Assembly: GCA_017466455.1 (NCBI GenBank)
Contig: JAFTUD010000010.1
Location: 1 to 64,000, forward strand
Length of the DNA stretch: 64,000 bases
Source of the DNA: Clostridia bacterium
Lineage (GTDB): Bacteria; Bacillota_A; Clostridia; Oscillospirales; CAG-272
Direction: 5' to 3'
This document shows, piece after piece, positions 53,780 through 62,570 of this stretch (position 1 is its first letter; every line of letters begins with the position of its first letter). Both the position numbers and the translations under genes were made by a program. A model generated the notes under the pieces. It searched no databases. It saw only the letters and a program-made list of their open reading frames with translations, and had not been told where the DNA came from.

Positions 53780-53977
53780 ATGTACGGAAAAAATTCATCA
53801 AAAATCCCCGTGTATCTTGCCATGAGCTTTTCATCAAATCCCGAGGCATTGCAGGCATTTTTGTCGCTGTCCGATGCGGAGCAGGATAAATTCATTGAAA
53901 GGGCAAGACGCTCAAGGGGCGTTATAGAGGCGGAGCATTTAGCGCAGTCCCTTATAACTCCGCCAAACACAAAATAA
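53780..53977 (+). CDS. Small hypothetical protein (65 aa)
   Basis: 65 aa with ribosome site GGAGAAG before ATG 53780. Sequence: polar N-terminus IPVYLAMSFSSNPEALQAF, then a charged helix LSLSDAEQDKFIERARR and a polar tail. No membrane segment. It is followed at once by a terminator, which supports a real gene. Not recognised beyond a Clostridial small-protein look; an 80-residue frame on the opposite strand is a shadow. Confidence 0.7.
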   Translation: MYGKNSSKIPVYLAMSFSSNPEALQAFLSLSDAEQDKFIERARRSRGVIEAEHLAQSLITPPNTK

Positions 53978-53981
53978 ACAA

Positions 53982-54009
53982 AAAAGCTACTGCCGAGGCA
54001 GTAGCTTTT
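53982..54009. terminator. Bidirectional terminator
   Basis: AAAAGCTACTGCC-GAG-GCAGTAGCTTTT, perfect stem, shared by the 65-aa gene and the convergent purine permease gene. Confidence 0.9.
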
Positions 54010-54033
54010 CTGTGATCCGAATTTTGTGTCCTA

Positions 54034-55557
54034 TTAGAATTTAACAGGAATGAAGAAGTATGCAAGGAAGAGAATCGTTACAACGATTGCAACAACTGAA
54101 ACTGTCCATTCGGGCTTTTCAGCGTTTTCGTCCTTCTTCTTAGCAACTGAATACTTAATAAGCTCAACGAGGTATGAGATAGCGCTCATAACTGTGTATG
54201 AGATCATACCGATACCGATACCCTTAGTGATTGAGTATGAAAGAACCATAACTACAACAGTAAGGAATGCGGATGTAGCGTTGATAGCATGTGAGAAGTC
54301 GATACCCTTAACATTGTTCTTCATCATAAGAACGCCTACATAGATAAGCGCTGCTGCTGTTGCCGCACTTGGAATAACCTGGAATACAGGCATAGCGAAC
54401 ATAGCAAGGAAGAACATGCAAGCGGTTGTGAATGATGTAAGACCTGTTCTACCGCCTGCGGAAACGCCTGCACCGGACTCAACGAAGGTTGTAACTGTTG
54501 ATGTACCGAGAACAGCGCCTGAGCAAGTAGCAACAGCGTCACAAATCATGATCTTGCCATAGTTGTGAGGCTTGTTATTCTCATCGGAGAGAATTCTGTT
54601 ACCGCCACAGCATCCAACGATAGTTCCCATAGTGTCGAACATATCGATCATGCACATTGTGATGATAACCATGATTACAGTAAATGCAGAGCCTGCAGGG
54701 AAGCCTGTCTTGAACGAGTCTGCGAATGAAAGGAATACTGTGTTATCGCCAGCGAAGAAGTCAGCGAAGTTTTCCCAGAATTTCCAACCACTCTTAAGAA
54801 CCTCAAGGTTAGTAACACCCATAGGAATACCAACGATTGTAGCGCCGAGAATACCGAAAATGATAGAGCCCTTAACCTTAAGCTTATCAAGGATAGCAAT
54901 AAGGAAAAGACCGATTAGAGCAACAGCGGCAGTCTTAGCGGCAGCAACTGCGGGAAGACCGTTACCGTTATTGATGATTTGAATGTTTTCCCAAGTTGAG
55001 AAGTTAACAAAACCAACCTGTGTGTAGTCGTTTGTTACGATGATACCTGCATTTTGGAATCCTATGTAAGCAATGAAAAGACCGATACCAACTGAAATAG
55101 CGCTTCTTACAGCAACAGGCATTCCGTCGAATACAAGCTCACGGAAGGTCTTGCCCTTAATCTTAATAACTGAGAGCAAGAGGAAGATAACACCTGAGAT
55201 AAGAACCATTAGGTATGCTTGTCCAATGGTGAAGCGAACACCGTATGTTCCTGCAGCCCAAAGAGCAATAAGACCGCCAAGCATTGAGTTAAGACCCATG
55301 CCTGAGGCTTGAGCAAGTGGCATCTTAGCAAGGAACGCCATAAGAAGTGTTCCAATGATAGCGCCAAGTGCGGTTGCAATGAACACAGATGGCCAGTAAG
55401 CGCCGGCGTTTTCTACGCCAACAAGAATTTGTGCAGGGTTGACAGTCAAGATGTAAGCCATTGCAAGGAATGTAACGATACCGGCAATGATTTCAGTCTT
55501 GACGCTTGTTTGCTTCTCAACGGGATCATAGCCGAGAAGCTTTGCGAATTTGTTCAT
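54034..55557 (-). CDS. NCS2-family purine permease (AzgA/PbuG-like)
   Basis: 507 aa, polytopic with about 12-14 membrane segments. ITFL-type opening EIIAGIVTFLAMAYILTVNP and AQASGMGLNSMLGGL are hallmarks of the AzgA group, and DTMGTIVGC and GTSTVTTFVESGAGVSAGGRTG are further core motifs. Imports guanine, hypoxanthine or adenine with protons. Somewhat longer than typical (430-480), because of loops and a charged C-terminus. No purine riboswitch is seen in its 43-base leader, only a GTGC-TTT-GCAC hairpin. Confidence 0.93.
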   Translation of the reverse strand: MNKFAKLLGYDPVEKQTSVKTEIIAGIVTFLAMAYILTVNPAQILVGVENAGAYWPSVFIATALGAIIGTLLMAFLAKMPLAQASGMGLNSMLGGLIALWAAGTYGVRFTIGQAYLMVLISGVIFLLLSVIKIKGKTFRELVFDGMPVAVRSAISVGIGLFIAYIGFQNAGIIVTNDYTQVGFVNFSTWENIQIINNGNGLPAVAAAKTAAVALIGLFLIAILDKLKVKGSIIFGILGATIVGIPMGVTNLEVLKSGWKFWENFADFFAGDNTVFLSFADSFKTGFPAGSAFTVIMVIITMCMIDMFDTMGTIVGCCGGNRILSDENNKPHNYGKIMICDAVATCSGAVLGTSTVTTFVESGAGVSAGGRTGLTSFTTACMFFLAMFAMPVFQVIPSAATAAALIYVGVLMMKNNVKGIDFSHAINATSAFLTVVVMVLSYSITKGIGIGMISYTVMSAISYLVELIKYSVAKKKDENAEKPEWTVSVVAIVVTILFLAYFFIPVKF

Positions 55558-55599
55558 AAAAACCTCCTATTATTGTGCTTTGCACATTATTGTAGCTAT

Positions 55600-55628
55600 A
55601 TTATATCACACGCGCGACGCAATTTCAA
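55600..55628 (-). promoter_or_regulatory. Promoter of the purine permease gene
   Basis: Minus-strand TTGAAA, 17 bases, TATAAT. Confidence 0.75.
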
Positions 55629-55745
55629 TAATTTGTTAAAAAAATGTTAATCTAAGGTGATGACTTTGTGAAAAACGGAGGCGTTTCGGCAAAATGATGT
55701 ATTCCCGTGGCTTGCCAACGGAGCGTGGGAGCGTATAGCTAAAAC

Positions 55746-55771
55746 AAAAAAGGGTCGCCAAGCGACCCTTT
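55746..55771 (-). terminator. Terminator of the 84-aa membrane protein gene
   Basis: AAAGGGTCGC-CAAG-type hairpin (GGGTCGC/GCGACCC) followed on the minus strand by TTTTTTG. Confidence 0.85.
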
Positions 55772-55782
55772 AAGGCATAGCC

Positions 55783-56037
55783 TTATTTGTTTTCATCATC
55801 AACAAGCTCGAATTCGATTTCGTCCTCGTCTTCCTTGTCATCGTCCTTCTTGTCGGCGTTGCAAATCTCGCAAGCGTCGTCCTCACAGCTGAATTCGTGA
55901 GTGTTTTCCTCTGCAGGACACCACTCAATGTGAATTACACAGTGCTTCTTAAAGAATCTGTAAAGAATAGCAAGCGCGCCCGCAATTGAGAGCATGAAGC
56001 CCGTGAAAAACAAAAATACCTTCATAAAATTCTTCAT
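55783..56037 (-). CDS. Small membrane protein with Cys-rich and acidic tail
   Basis: 84 aa. One membrane helix (about 7-28), a linker with His and Cys (KKHCVIHIEWCPAEENTHEF), a CxxDDxCxxC cluster and a Lys/Asp/Glu tail. Five Cys residues in a short stretch suggest metal binding or disulfides. No family recognised. Own promoter and terminator. An alternative start at the internal Met5 would change little. Confidence 0.7.
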   Translation of the reverse strand: MKNFMKVFLFFTGFMLSIAGALAILYRFFKKHCVIHIEWCPAEENTHEFSCEDDACEICNADKKDDDKEDEDEIEFELVDDENK

Positions 56038-56079
56038 AAATACTACCTCCTAAATGTGTTATAGCTTTGTTACAATAAC

Positions 56080-56108
56080 AGTATACCATAAAAAAACCTA
56101 AAATGCAA
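56080..56108 (-). promoter_or_regulatory. Promoter of the 84-aa membrane protein gene
   Basis: Minus-strand TTGCAT, 17 bases, TATACT. Confidence 0.65.
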
Positions 56109-56139
56109 CTACCAAAAATAAAATTTTACAAATATGTAA

Positions 56140-56168
56140 TTGAATTTAATATGATTATGTGCTAAAAT
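56140..56168 (+). promoter_or_regulatory. Promoter of the ruvX-yqhQ-prmC operon
   Basis: TTGAAT, 17 bases, TAAAAT, about 40 bases before ruvX. Confidence 0.65.
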
Positions 56169-56208
56169 ATATTGTAGATTTCACAAAAGCTAAAAAAGGT
56201 TGATGAAA

Positions 56209-56640
56209 ATGAATAAAAAAATATTAGGCGTTGACTTCGGCGATGTGCGTACAGGACTTGCCCTTTCCGATATTACGGGCTTTTTGGCAAGCGGGGCAGG
56301 CACGGTAAAGGGTGGCTTTGAAAAGACCGCGCAAAGAGTGGCTGAGGTAGCCAAGGAAAACGATGTATCGAAAATAGTGCTTGGACACCCCATAAATATG
56401 AATGGCACTCTCGGTGAGCGTAGCGAAAAAATAAAGGCGTTTGCGCGCACGCTTGAGGAGCTAAGCGGAATTGAGGTCGTGCTTTATGATGAAAGGCTCT
56501 CGACCGCAAACGCCCATCAAATTCTCAATATAACGAATACAAGGGGCGAAAAAAGGAAAAGCATAATTGATGAAATGTCGGCATGCTTAATTCTCCAAAG
56601 CTATCTTGACAGAGAGCGCTCTAAAAATGAAGGACGCTGA
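56209..56640 (+). CDS. ruvX: Putative pre-16S rRNA nuclease / Holliday junction resolvase RuvX (YqgF)
   Basis: 143 aa from ATG 56209, chosen because AAGG lies nine bases upstream; ATG 56203 is possible. RNase H-like fold: GVDFGDVRTGLALSD with the first catalytic Asp, and DERLSTANA with the second acidic residue. Family role: processing of the 16S rRNA 5' end. First gene of an operon with yqhQ and prmC. Confidence 0.93.
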   Translation: MNKKILGVDFGDVRTGLALSDITGFLASGAGTVKGGFEKTAQRVAEVAKENDVSKIVLGHPINMNGTLGERSEKIKAFARTLEELSGIEVVLYDERLSTANAHQILNITNTRGEKRKSIIDEMSACLILQSYLDRERSKNEGR

Positions 56641-56654
56641 ACGAAAGGACTCAT

Positions 56655-57902
56655 ATGGCAAAAAATAAAAACACAAACCCCCGTCGCAACAGGGTCGGCG
56701 GTCAAGCGGTGATTGAGGGCGTAATGATGAAAAACGGCGAAAAAACCGCACTCGCAACAAGATGCGATGACGGCAGAGTTGACATCAAGCGCAACACCGT
56801 TACCCCCATCAGAAAAAAGATAAAAATTCTCGGTATTCCGATTATTCGCGGAGTAGTCGGCTTTATTGAATCAATGATACTCTCCTTTAAGACAATGACC
56901 GCCTCAACCGAGGTTCTCGGTCTTGAGGAAGAGGAAAGCAAGAGCGAAAAGTGGCTCAAAAAGCACCTTGGAATAAAGCTAACTGATATAATTATGGTAG
57001 TGGCTATGATTCTTGGCGTTGCCCTTTTTCTTGGACTGTTTATGTACTTACCGTCATTCCTTGCAAGGGATGTTCTAAACGGTATGCTTCTTATACCAAA
57101 CGGCAAAAGCCTTAATCAATATGCCCTTGCGGGAATTGAGGGCGCGGTTAAGGTCGTTATATTCGTGGCATATCTCTTGGCCGTATCGCTTATGAAGGAT
57201 ATTCGCCGTGTGTTTGAATACCACGGAGCCGAGCATAAGTCAATCGCGTGCTTTGAAAAGGGTCTTGAGCTGACTCCCGAAAACGCAAGAGGATGCACAA
57301 GATTTCATCCGCGCTGCGGCACATCATTTATGTTCGTAATGATCCTTGTCGGCATCTTTGTTGGAATGTTTATCCCTATCGAATGGAATACATGGCTGAG
57401 GGCGCTTACCAAGCTCGCAACCCTTCCTGTCGTTATGGGTCTTGGCTATGAGTTCATTATGCTCGCAGGCAAGCACGATAATTTCATAACAAGAATTCTC
57501 TCTGCCCCCGGTCTTTGGATGCAAAGAATAACAACAAAAGAACCAAGTGACGACCAGCTCGCTATCGCAATTTGCGCAATCAAAGCATCAATGGAAGATG
57601 AATTTCCAAACTTCGATCCAAGCGAATACGCAATACCCGTTGAGGAAAACCTGAAGCATATCGCCTTTACAGGACTTAACGAAAAGGAAAAGACCGCGCT
57701 TATTGAAAAGCTGAATAAGAGGCTTGAGGAAGAAAAAAATAATGACTCTGACATCATCACCGACGCAAGCAACATCGACGCAAGCGGCACCGAGGCAAAT
57801 TGCACCGATGCACAATGCGCCGAATTTGATGACACCGACATTTGCGATGATGCAGTAGAGGATTTAAAAAAGCTTGATGGAGTAGATGACGATGAAATTT
57901 GA
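56655..57902 (+). CDS. yqhQ: DUF1385 membrane protein YqhQ
   Basis: 415 aa. Family blocks GGQAVIEGVMM at 16-26, EYHGAEHKSIACFE, and RFHPRCGTSF, with four membrane segments in the middle. The C-terminal part (about 350-415) is a poorly conserved Asp/Glu/Cys-rich tail (NIDASGTEANCTDAQCAEFDDTDIC). In Firmicutes yqhQ typically precedes prmC or release-factor genes, as here. Function unknown. Overlaps prmC. Confidence 0.92.
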   Translation: MAKNKNTNPRRNRVGGQAVIEGVMMKNGEKTALATRCDDGRVDIKRNTVTPIRKKIKILGIPIIRGVVGFIESMILSFKTMTASTEVLGLEEEESKSEKWLKKHLGIKLTDIIMVVAMILGVALFLGLFMYLPSFLARDVLNGMLLIPNGKSLNQYALAGIEGAVKVVIFVAYLLAVSLMKDIRRVFEYHGAEHKSIACFEKGLELTPENARGCTRFHPRCGTSFMFVMILVGIFVGMFIPIEWNTWLRALTKLATLPVVMGLGYEFIMLAGKHDNFITRILSAPGLWMQRITTKEPSDDQLAIAICAIKASMEDEFPNFDPSEYAIPVEENLKHIAFTGLNEKEKTALIEKLNKRLEEEKNNDSDIITDASNIDASGTEANCTDAQCAEFDDTDICDDAVEDLKKLDGVDDDEI

Positions 57903-58716
57903 TGAAATAGTAGCCCGCCTTGAAAAGGCAGGAATTGAGAGCGCGAAGGAAGAGGCAACTGCCATAATGAAGGAAATAGGCGTTTCCTATGGAGAGCTTG
58001 TGTTTTTCAGAGGCAAGGATTACGACAGCAAGGAGCTTTGTGACCTCGTAGCAAAGCGCGAAAAGAGAATTCCGCTTCAATATGCAACACAAAAAGCGTA
58101 TTTTATGGATAGCGAATTTTATGTCACCCCCGACTGTCTGATTCCAAGGGCAGATACCGAAATTCTCGTATATGAGGCTCTGAAATATTTGGAAAAGGGA
58201 AATGTCGTTGCCGACCTTTGCACAGGCAGTGGCTGTATCGGACTTTCAATTCTCAAATCTAAATGCACGCTTGAAAAAATGTACCTTGTAGACATCTCTG
58301 CACCCGCACTTGAGGTTGCGAAGGAGAATACAAAAAGGCTCCGCTTCGTTGACAAGTGTGAGCTTGTGAAGAAGGACGCAACAAAATTCAAGCCAAAGGA
58401 AAGGCTTGATATGATAGTTGCCAATCCACCGTATATTCTTAGCGAGGATATTGATGACCTTAGCGAGGAGGTTAAAAAGGAGCCACGCCTCGCCCTTGAC
58501 GGCGGAAGGGACGGACTTGACATCATTCGCCCGCTTATTGAAAATGCCCCTAAGCAGTTGAAGGAAAACGGATATATCCTTATAGAATTCGGCTTTGACC
58601 AAGGACATAAAATCAAGGAAATAATGGAAGCAAAGGTCGCAAGCGGTGCATATAAAGCCTATAAAATCCTGAAGGACTATGGCGGAAATGACAGAGTCCT
58701 CGTAGCGCAGGTCTAA
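57892..58716 (+). CDS. prmC: Release factor glutamine methyltransferase PrmC
   Basis: 274 aa from ATG 57892, nine bases behind GGAG; an ATG two codons earlier is too close to that site. Class I methyltransferase: PRADTEILV, DLCTGSGCIGLS for SAM, and the NPPY motif in VANPPYIL. Methylates the Gln of the GGQ loop in release factors RF1/RF2. Overlaps yqhQ by 11 bases, so translation is coupled. Closed by a terminator. Confidence 0.95.
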   Translation: MKFDEIVARLEKAGIESAKEEATAIMKEIGVSYGELVFFRGKDYDSKELCDLVAKREKRIPLQYATQKAYFMDSEFYVTPDCLIPRADTEILVYEALKYLEKGNVVADLCTGSGCIGLSILKSKCTLEKMYLVDISAPALEVAKENTKRLRFVDKCELVKKDATKFKPKERLDMIVANPPYILSEDIDDLSEEVKKEPRLALDGGRDGLDIIRPLIENAPKQLKENGYILIEFGFDQGHKIKEIMEAKVASGAYKAYKILKDYGGNDRVLVAQV

Positions 58717-58740
58717 TCACCAAAAATCAAATAAAGCATA

Positions 58741-58774
58741 AAATGGTATTGTTAATTTAGCAATACCATTTTTT
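58741..58774 (+). terminator. Terminator of prmC operon
   Basis: AATGGTATTG/CAATACCATT stem around TTAATTTAG, followed by TTTTTT. Confidence 0.9.
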
Positions 58775-58786
58775 GTGTGTTAGGCT

Positions 58787-58837
58787 CTTCCTCAATACGA
58801 GCCGGCTTTTGGCGGAAAATAACTTCAAAATACTGCG
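58787..58837. repeat. 51-bp direct repeat, left copy
   Basis: First copy of a 51-bp unit starting CTTCCTCAATACGAG and ending AAAATACTGCG. The second copy at 58989-59039 differs at two positions. The 401-base gap (58717-59117) carries no gene I can support. Confidence 0.85.
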
Positions 58838-58988
58838 TTCTCGCTCGGACTTTTGAAAAAAGCATTGAAAAATTGTCACTTGGCTGTCGGTCCGCACCGA
58901 CCGCCCTCGCTCCACCTTGTCTTTTTTTGTTCTTTTTTCGTCAAATTCACATAGGTAGCTCGGCTCTTAATTTCATCATCGCCCTGAC

Positions 58989-59039
58989 CTTCCTCAATAC
59001 GAGCTGGCTTTTGGCGGAAAACAACTTCAAAATACTGCG
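58989..59039. repeat. 51-bp direct repeat, right copy
   Basis: Second copy, 202 bases from the first and identical at 49 of 51 positions. Sequence between the copies is unrelated, pyrimidine-rich in part, and encodes nothing recognisable. Confidence 0.85.
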
Positions 59040-59117
59040 CCCTTACAGACACCTTCCGCAAAAAATGTTATTGCTACACACATTATTTGTCATCTCGCAC
59101 CGATGAAAGGAGAATTT

Positions 59118-60155
59118 ATGAAGGAAATTTGTGTTCTTTTCGGTGGAAAAAGCACCGAATACGATGTATCGCTAAGGAGCGTATTGTTCGTTTTGTCAGT
59201 TCTTGAAAAACTGCCATACAGAATACATAAAATAGGAATAACAAGGAACGGGAAATGGCTTCTTTTTAAGGGGGAAAACAGCGAAATTGCAGAGGATAAA
59301 TGGCACGAAAACCCCAAAAACGAGCCGATATGTGTCGATTTTTCGCAAAAAATGCTCTTTACCGACAGTGAAAGGCTATACCCCGATGTGGCATTTCCCG
59401 TAATGCACGGAGAATATGGCGAGGACGGACGCATACAGGGCGTGCTTGAGCTTCTTGAAATCCCCGTAATCGGCGTTGACTCCTTTTCGGCATCGCTTTG
59501 CATGGATAAGGAAAAATGCAAAATCATAGCACAGTCAAGCGCTATTCCCGTCACCCCCTATGTAGCGCTGAGGAAAAACGGCGAGGATAACGAAAAAATC
59601 ATAGGTATGATAAAAACCGACATAAGAAGGGGCGTAGATGTGTTCGTAAAGCCGTCAAGGGGTGGTTCAAGCGTGGGAATTTCCCATGTAAAGCACGAAA
59701 GCGAGCTTGACAGTGCCGTAAAAACCGCATTTAGCCTGTGCGATACGGTTCTTATAGAAAGGGCGATAAACGGACACGAATGTGAGGTGGCAATCCTTGA
59801 AACGGGCTCAGCGCTAACCGTTAGCGAGGTTGGAAAAATATCCTATACGGGCGACTTCTACGACTATGATGAGAAGTACAAATCAACTAATGTAAAATAC
59901 GAAATCCCCGCCCAAATTACCGATAAAAGTCGCACCCTGTGTCAAAAATACGCCAAGGAAATCTTCCTTTTGCTCGGCTGTCGCTCTATGGCAAGGGTTG
60001 ACTTCTTCGTTACCGAGCAGGGGCAGGTCTACTTCAACGAAATAAACGCAATCCCGGGCTTTACAAGTATAAGCATGTATCCGATGCTCATCTCGCACGA
60101 AAAAATCACCCCGAGCGAGCTTATGACAAGGCTTGTTAGAAATGCTATTCGTTAA
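59118..60155 (+). CDS. ddl: D-alanine--D-alanine ligase
   Basis: 345 aa from ATG 59118, preceded by AAAGGAG; the ATG 15 bases earlier overlaps that site. ATP-grasp: LFGGKSTEYDVSL at the N-terminus, FPVMHGEYGEDGRIQG, KPSRGGSSVGIS, and the omega-loop YDYDEKY with the Tyr typical of D-Ala:D-Ala rather than D-lactate ligases. Makes the dipeptide for peptidoglycan precursors. It precedes murD on the same strand. Confidence 0.95.
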   Translation: MKEICVLFGGKSTEYDVSLRSVLFVLSVLEKLPYRIHKIGITRNGKWLLFKGENSEIAEDKWHENPKNEPICVDFSQKMLFTDSERLYPDVAFPVMHGEYGEDGRIQGVLELLEIPVIGVDSFSASLCMDKEKCKIIAQSSAIPVTPYVALRKNGEDNEKIIGMIKTDIRRGVDVFVKPSRGGSSVGISHVKHESELDSAVKTAFSLCDTVLIERAINGHECEVAILETGSALTVSEVGKISYTGDFYDYDEKYKSTNVKYEIPAQITDKSRTLCQKYAKEIFLLLGCRSMARVDFFVTEQGQVYFNEINAIPGFTSISMYPMLISHEKITPSELMTRLVRNAIR

Positions 60156-60170
60156 TTTTTTGTAAAACTG

Positions 60171-60199
60171 TTGAAAAAGGGCTGTTATTGTGCTAAAAT
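60171..60199 (+). promoter_or_regulatory. Promoter of murD
   Basis: TTGAAA, 17 bases, TAAAAT, 43 bases before the murD start. It suggests murD and the peptidases can be transcribed apart from ddl. Confidence 0.65.
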
Positions 60200-60241
60200 C
60201 TAAATAACGCTCGCAATAATATATATTATGTGAGGCAAATG

Positions 60242-61570
60242 ATGAAATCTGTTTTAAGGGCTATGCAGAGCGACCCGTCAAGCGTGTCAGTCGTTGGCTA
60301 CGGCGTTTCAAGCAAGGCAGTAATTGACTATTTCCAAAAAAGAGGAATAAATCCCACCGTGCGAGTGATGAGCTATGTGCCGAATATTCCGCTTGATTGC
60401 CAAATCACAGAAAATTATCTTGATACGACCGAGGAGCTTGTTTTTCGCTCCCCTGCCATTCGCCCCGACAAAATAAAGCATGTCGGCACACTGAGCAGTG
60501 AAATCGCCCTCGCCCTTAGCCTTCTTGACGGCTATAAAATCGGAGTGACAGGCTCGGACGGAAAGACAACCACATCAACTCTTATCTATAATATCCTAAA
60601 AAGAGCGAATAAAAGCGCCACCCTGTGCGGAAATATCGGCAAAAGCGCCCTTGAAACGGTGGATAGCTCGGATAAATCCACATTCACCGTGTGTGAGCTG
60701 TCAAGCTTTCAGCTTTTTGATATGACCCCAAGCCTTGATACCGCCATTATAACCAATATTACGCAAAACCATCTTGACTGGCATACCGATATGCGTGAGT
60801 ATATCACCGCCAAGCGAAATATACTAATAAACGCAAGGCATCTTGTCCTTGATTTTGACAGCGAGGTGACAAGAAATCTCGCAAATGGGCTTGAAAGCAA
60901 AAAAATCACCCTTTTTTCATCACATACCCCCACATTTTCAAGAGAAAGCACCCACGCCGTGTATATAAAGCAGGGCGTGATATACCATGATAGAGTGCCG
61001 ATAATTCCCATAAATGAAATCGGACTCCGTGGCGACTTCAATGTAAAAAATGTTCAGTGCGCTATCTCATCATGCATCGGGCTGTGCGATATAAGCGCGA
61101 TAAGAGAGGAATGCCGTGCATTCAAGGGTGTTAGCGGAAGAATGAGCGAGGTGTTAAACAAATCGGGAGTTACCTATATTGATTCCGCAATAGATACAAC
61201 CCCCGCCCGTACAATTTCCACCCTTAGCGCCTTTGAAAAATCAAAAACAATCGCTATCCTTGGCGGATATGATAAAAACTTAGACTATGAGTGCCTGTAT
61301 GACGCGGTAAGAGGTATTAAGCTCGCGGTGCTTTGCGGTCAGAGCGCAGGCAAAATATATAAAGCTATAAGCGGTGCATGCGACATAAGAGTAGCGCACG
61401 ACCTTGAGAGTGCGACAAAAATCGCCATAGGCGAGGCAAAAAGCGGAGATTTTGTAATTTTATCCCCCGCCTCGGCAAGCTTTGATGAGTTTAGAAATTA
61501 CAAGGAAAAATCAGAAAAATTCAAGCAAATTGTAAAGGAAACGGAGCAAAACGATGAAGGACCTTCTTAA
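60242..61570 (+). CDS. murD: UDP-N-acetylmuramoyl-L-alanine--D-glutamate ligase
   Basis: 442 aa from ATG 60242, chosen for spacing from GAGG. Mur ligase: N-terminal Rossmann domain (SVVGYGVSSKAV), central ATP domain with GVTGSDGKTTT near 105-115 and TQNHLDWH, C-terminal domain with DSAIDTTPARTISTLSAF and LGGYDKNLDYE. Adds D-Glu to UDP-MurNAc-L-Ala. Its end overlaps the first M42 gene by 17 bases. Confidence 0.93.
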   Translation: MKSVLRAMQSDPSSVSVVGYGVSSKAVIDYFQKRGINPTVRVMSYVPNIPLDCQITENYLDTTEELVFRSPAIRPDKIKHVGTLSSEIALALSLLDGYKIGVTGSDGKTTTSTLIYNILKRANKSATLCGNIGKSALETVDSSDKSTFTVCELSSFQLFDMTPSLDTAIITNITQNHLDWHTDMREYITAKRNILINARHLVLDFDSEVTRNLANGLESKKITLFSSHTPTFSRESTHAVYIKQGVIYHDRVPIIPINEIGLRGDFNVKNVQCAISSCIGLCDISAIREECRAFKGVSGRMSEVLNKSGVTYIDSAIDTTPARTISTLSAFEKSKTIAILGGYDKNLDYECLYDAVRGIKLAVLCGQSAGKIYKAISGACDIRVAHDLESATKIAIGEAKSGDFVILSPASASFDEFRNYKEKSEKFKQIVKETEQNDEGPS

Positions 61571-62570
61571 AATGTTAGAGGAGCTGTGCGCTCTTAAGTG
61601 CGTTTCGGGCAGAGAGAGTGCGAGCGCTGACGAGCTTATAAAAATCGCAGGCGCATACTTTGACAGTGCGAGAATTGATAATCTCGGAAGCGTGATTTTC
61701 ACCAAAAAATCAAATAAGCCAAACGCCAAAAAAATGCTCATTGATGCGCATTTTGATGAGGTCGGAATGATGGTTAGCGAGATACATCAGGGCGGTTTTT
61801 TGAGCGTTATTCCAATAGGCGGTCTTGACACAAGGGTGCTTCCCGCTACCGAGGTTGTCGTGCACGGTAAAGAGGATATCTATGGCGTTATCACCTCAGT
61901 CCCACCGCACCTTAGCGGTAAGGACAACGACAGCGCCCCCACCTTTGAGGACATATATGTTGACATCGGTGAAAATAGCGATAAAATCAGCGTCGGCGAT
62001 ACCGTTTCGTACAGAGCGAAAATCACCCCCCTCGCATTTAACCGCATAGCCTCAAGAGGTCTTGATGATAAGTCGTGCGTGTGTGCCATTCTTGATATGG
62101 TGAAAAATCTTGATAAGGAGCGCCTTGCCTACGACCTTACCGTTACAATCTCCGCGCAGGAGGAATACGGAAAAAGCGGACCAAGGCTCGTTTCCTTTGA
62201 GGACAAGCCCAATATTGCCATTGTCACCGATGTAAACTTTGCCCTCGGCGAGGGTATTGATTATACCGAATCAATTGAAATCGGCAAGGGCGCAGGCGTT
62301 GACATCTCCGCCTCAACCGACAGATGCCTTACAAGAAATATAATGAGGCTTCTTGAGGGTAAAAATATCCCCTTCCAAAAAATATGTGAGCCAAGGCGCA
62401 CCTCAACAACCGCCGACGGACTTAGCATAGCATATACGGGAGTTAAAACCGCGGTTCTTAGCATACCCCTTGCATCAATGCACACTCCAAGCGAGGTTGT
62501 AGCCCTTGACGATATAAAATCACTGTCAGTAATTCTTAACGAAATCGTATGTAAGGAGGACCTTGTATGA
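61554..62570 (+). CDS. M42 family metallopeptidase, first copy
   Basis: 338 aa. Dinuclear zinc aminopeptidase of the M42 (FrvX/PepA-like) family: DAHFDEVGMM (His and Asp ligands), DDKSCVCA, SAQEEYGKSG with catalytic Glu-Glu, VTDVNFA, and MHTPSEVV with the last His. An inserted PDZ-like/cap region sits around 75-165. Removes N-terminal residues from peptides, often as large dodecamers. Starts inside murD and overlaps the next copy by 4 bases. Confidence 0.92.
   Translation: MKDLLKMLEELCALKCVSGRESASADELIKIAGAYFDSARIDNLGSVIFTKKSNKPNAKKMLIDAHFDEVGMMVSEIHQGGFLSVIPIGGLDTRVLPATEVVVHGKEDIYGVITSVPPHLSGKDNDSAPTFEDIYVDIGENSDKISVGDTVSYRAKITPLAFNRIASRGLDDKSCVCAILDMVKNLDKERLAYDLTVTISAQEEYGKSGPRLVSFEDKPNIAIVTDVNFALGEGIDYTESIEIGKGAGVDISASTDRCLTRNIMRLLEGKNIPFQKICEPRRTSTTADGLSIAYTGVKTAVLSIPLASMHTPSEVVALDDIKSLSVILNEIVCKEDLV

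Noticed and set aside
53728..53970. 80-residue frame opposite the 65-aa gene
   Set aside because: It has no ribosome site, and the plus-strand gene has both ribosome site and terminator.
55558..55640. Purine riboswitch before the purine permease gene
   Set aside because: The leader is about 43 bases, far too short for the three-helix purine aptamer, and lacks its conserved loops.
58776..59106. Short peptides encoded across the 51-bp direct repeats
   Set aside because: Frames on both strands are short, differ in start context and match no domain. The repeat is better described as non-coding.
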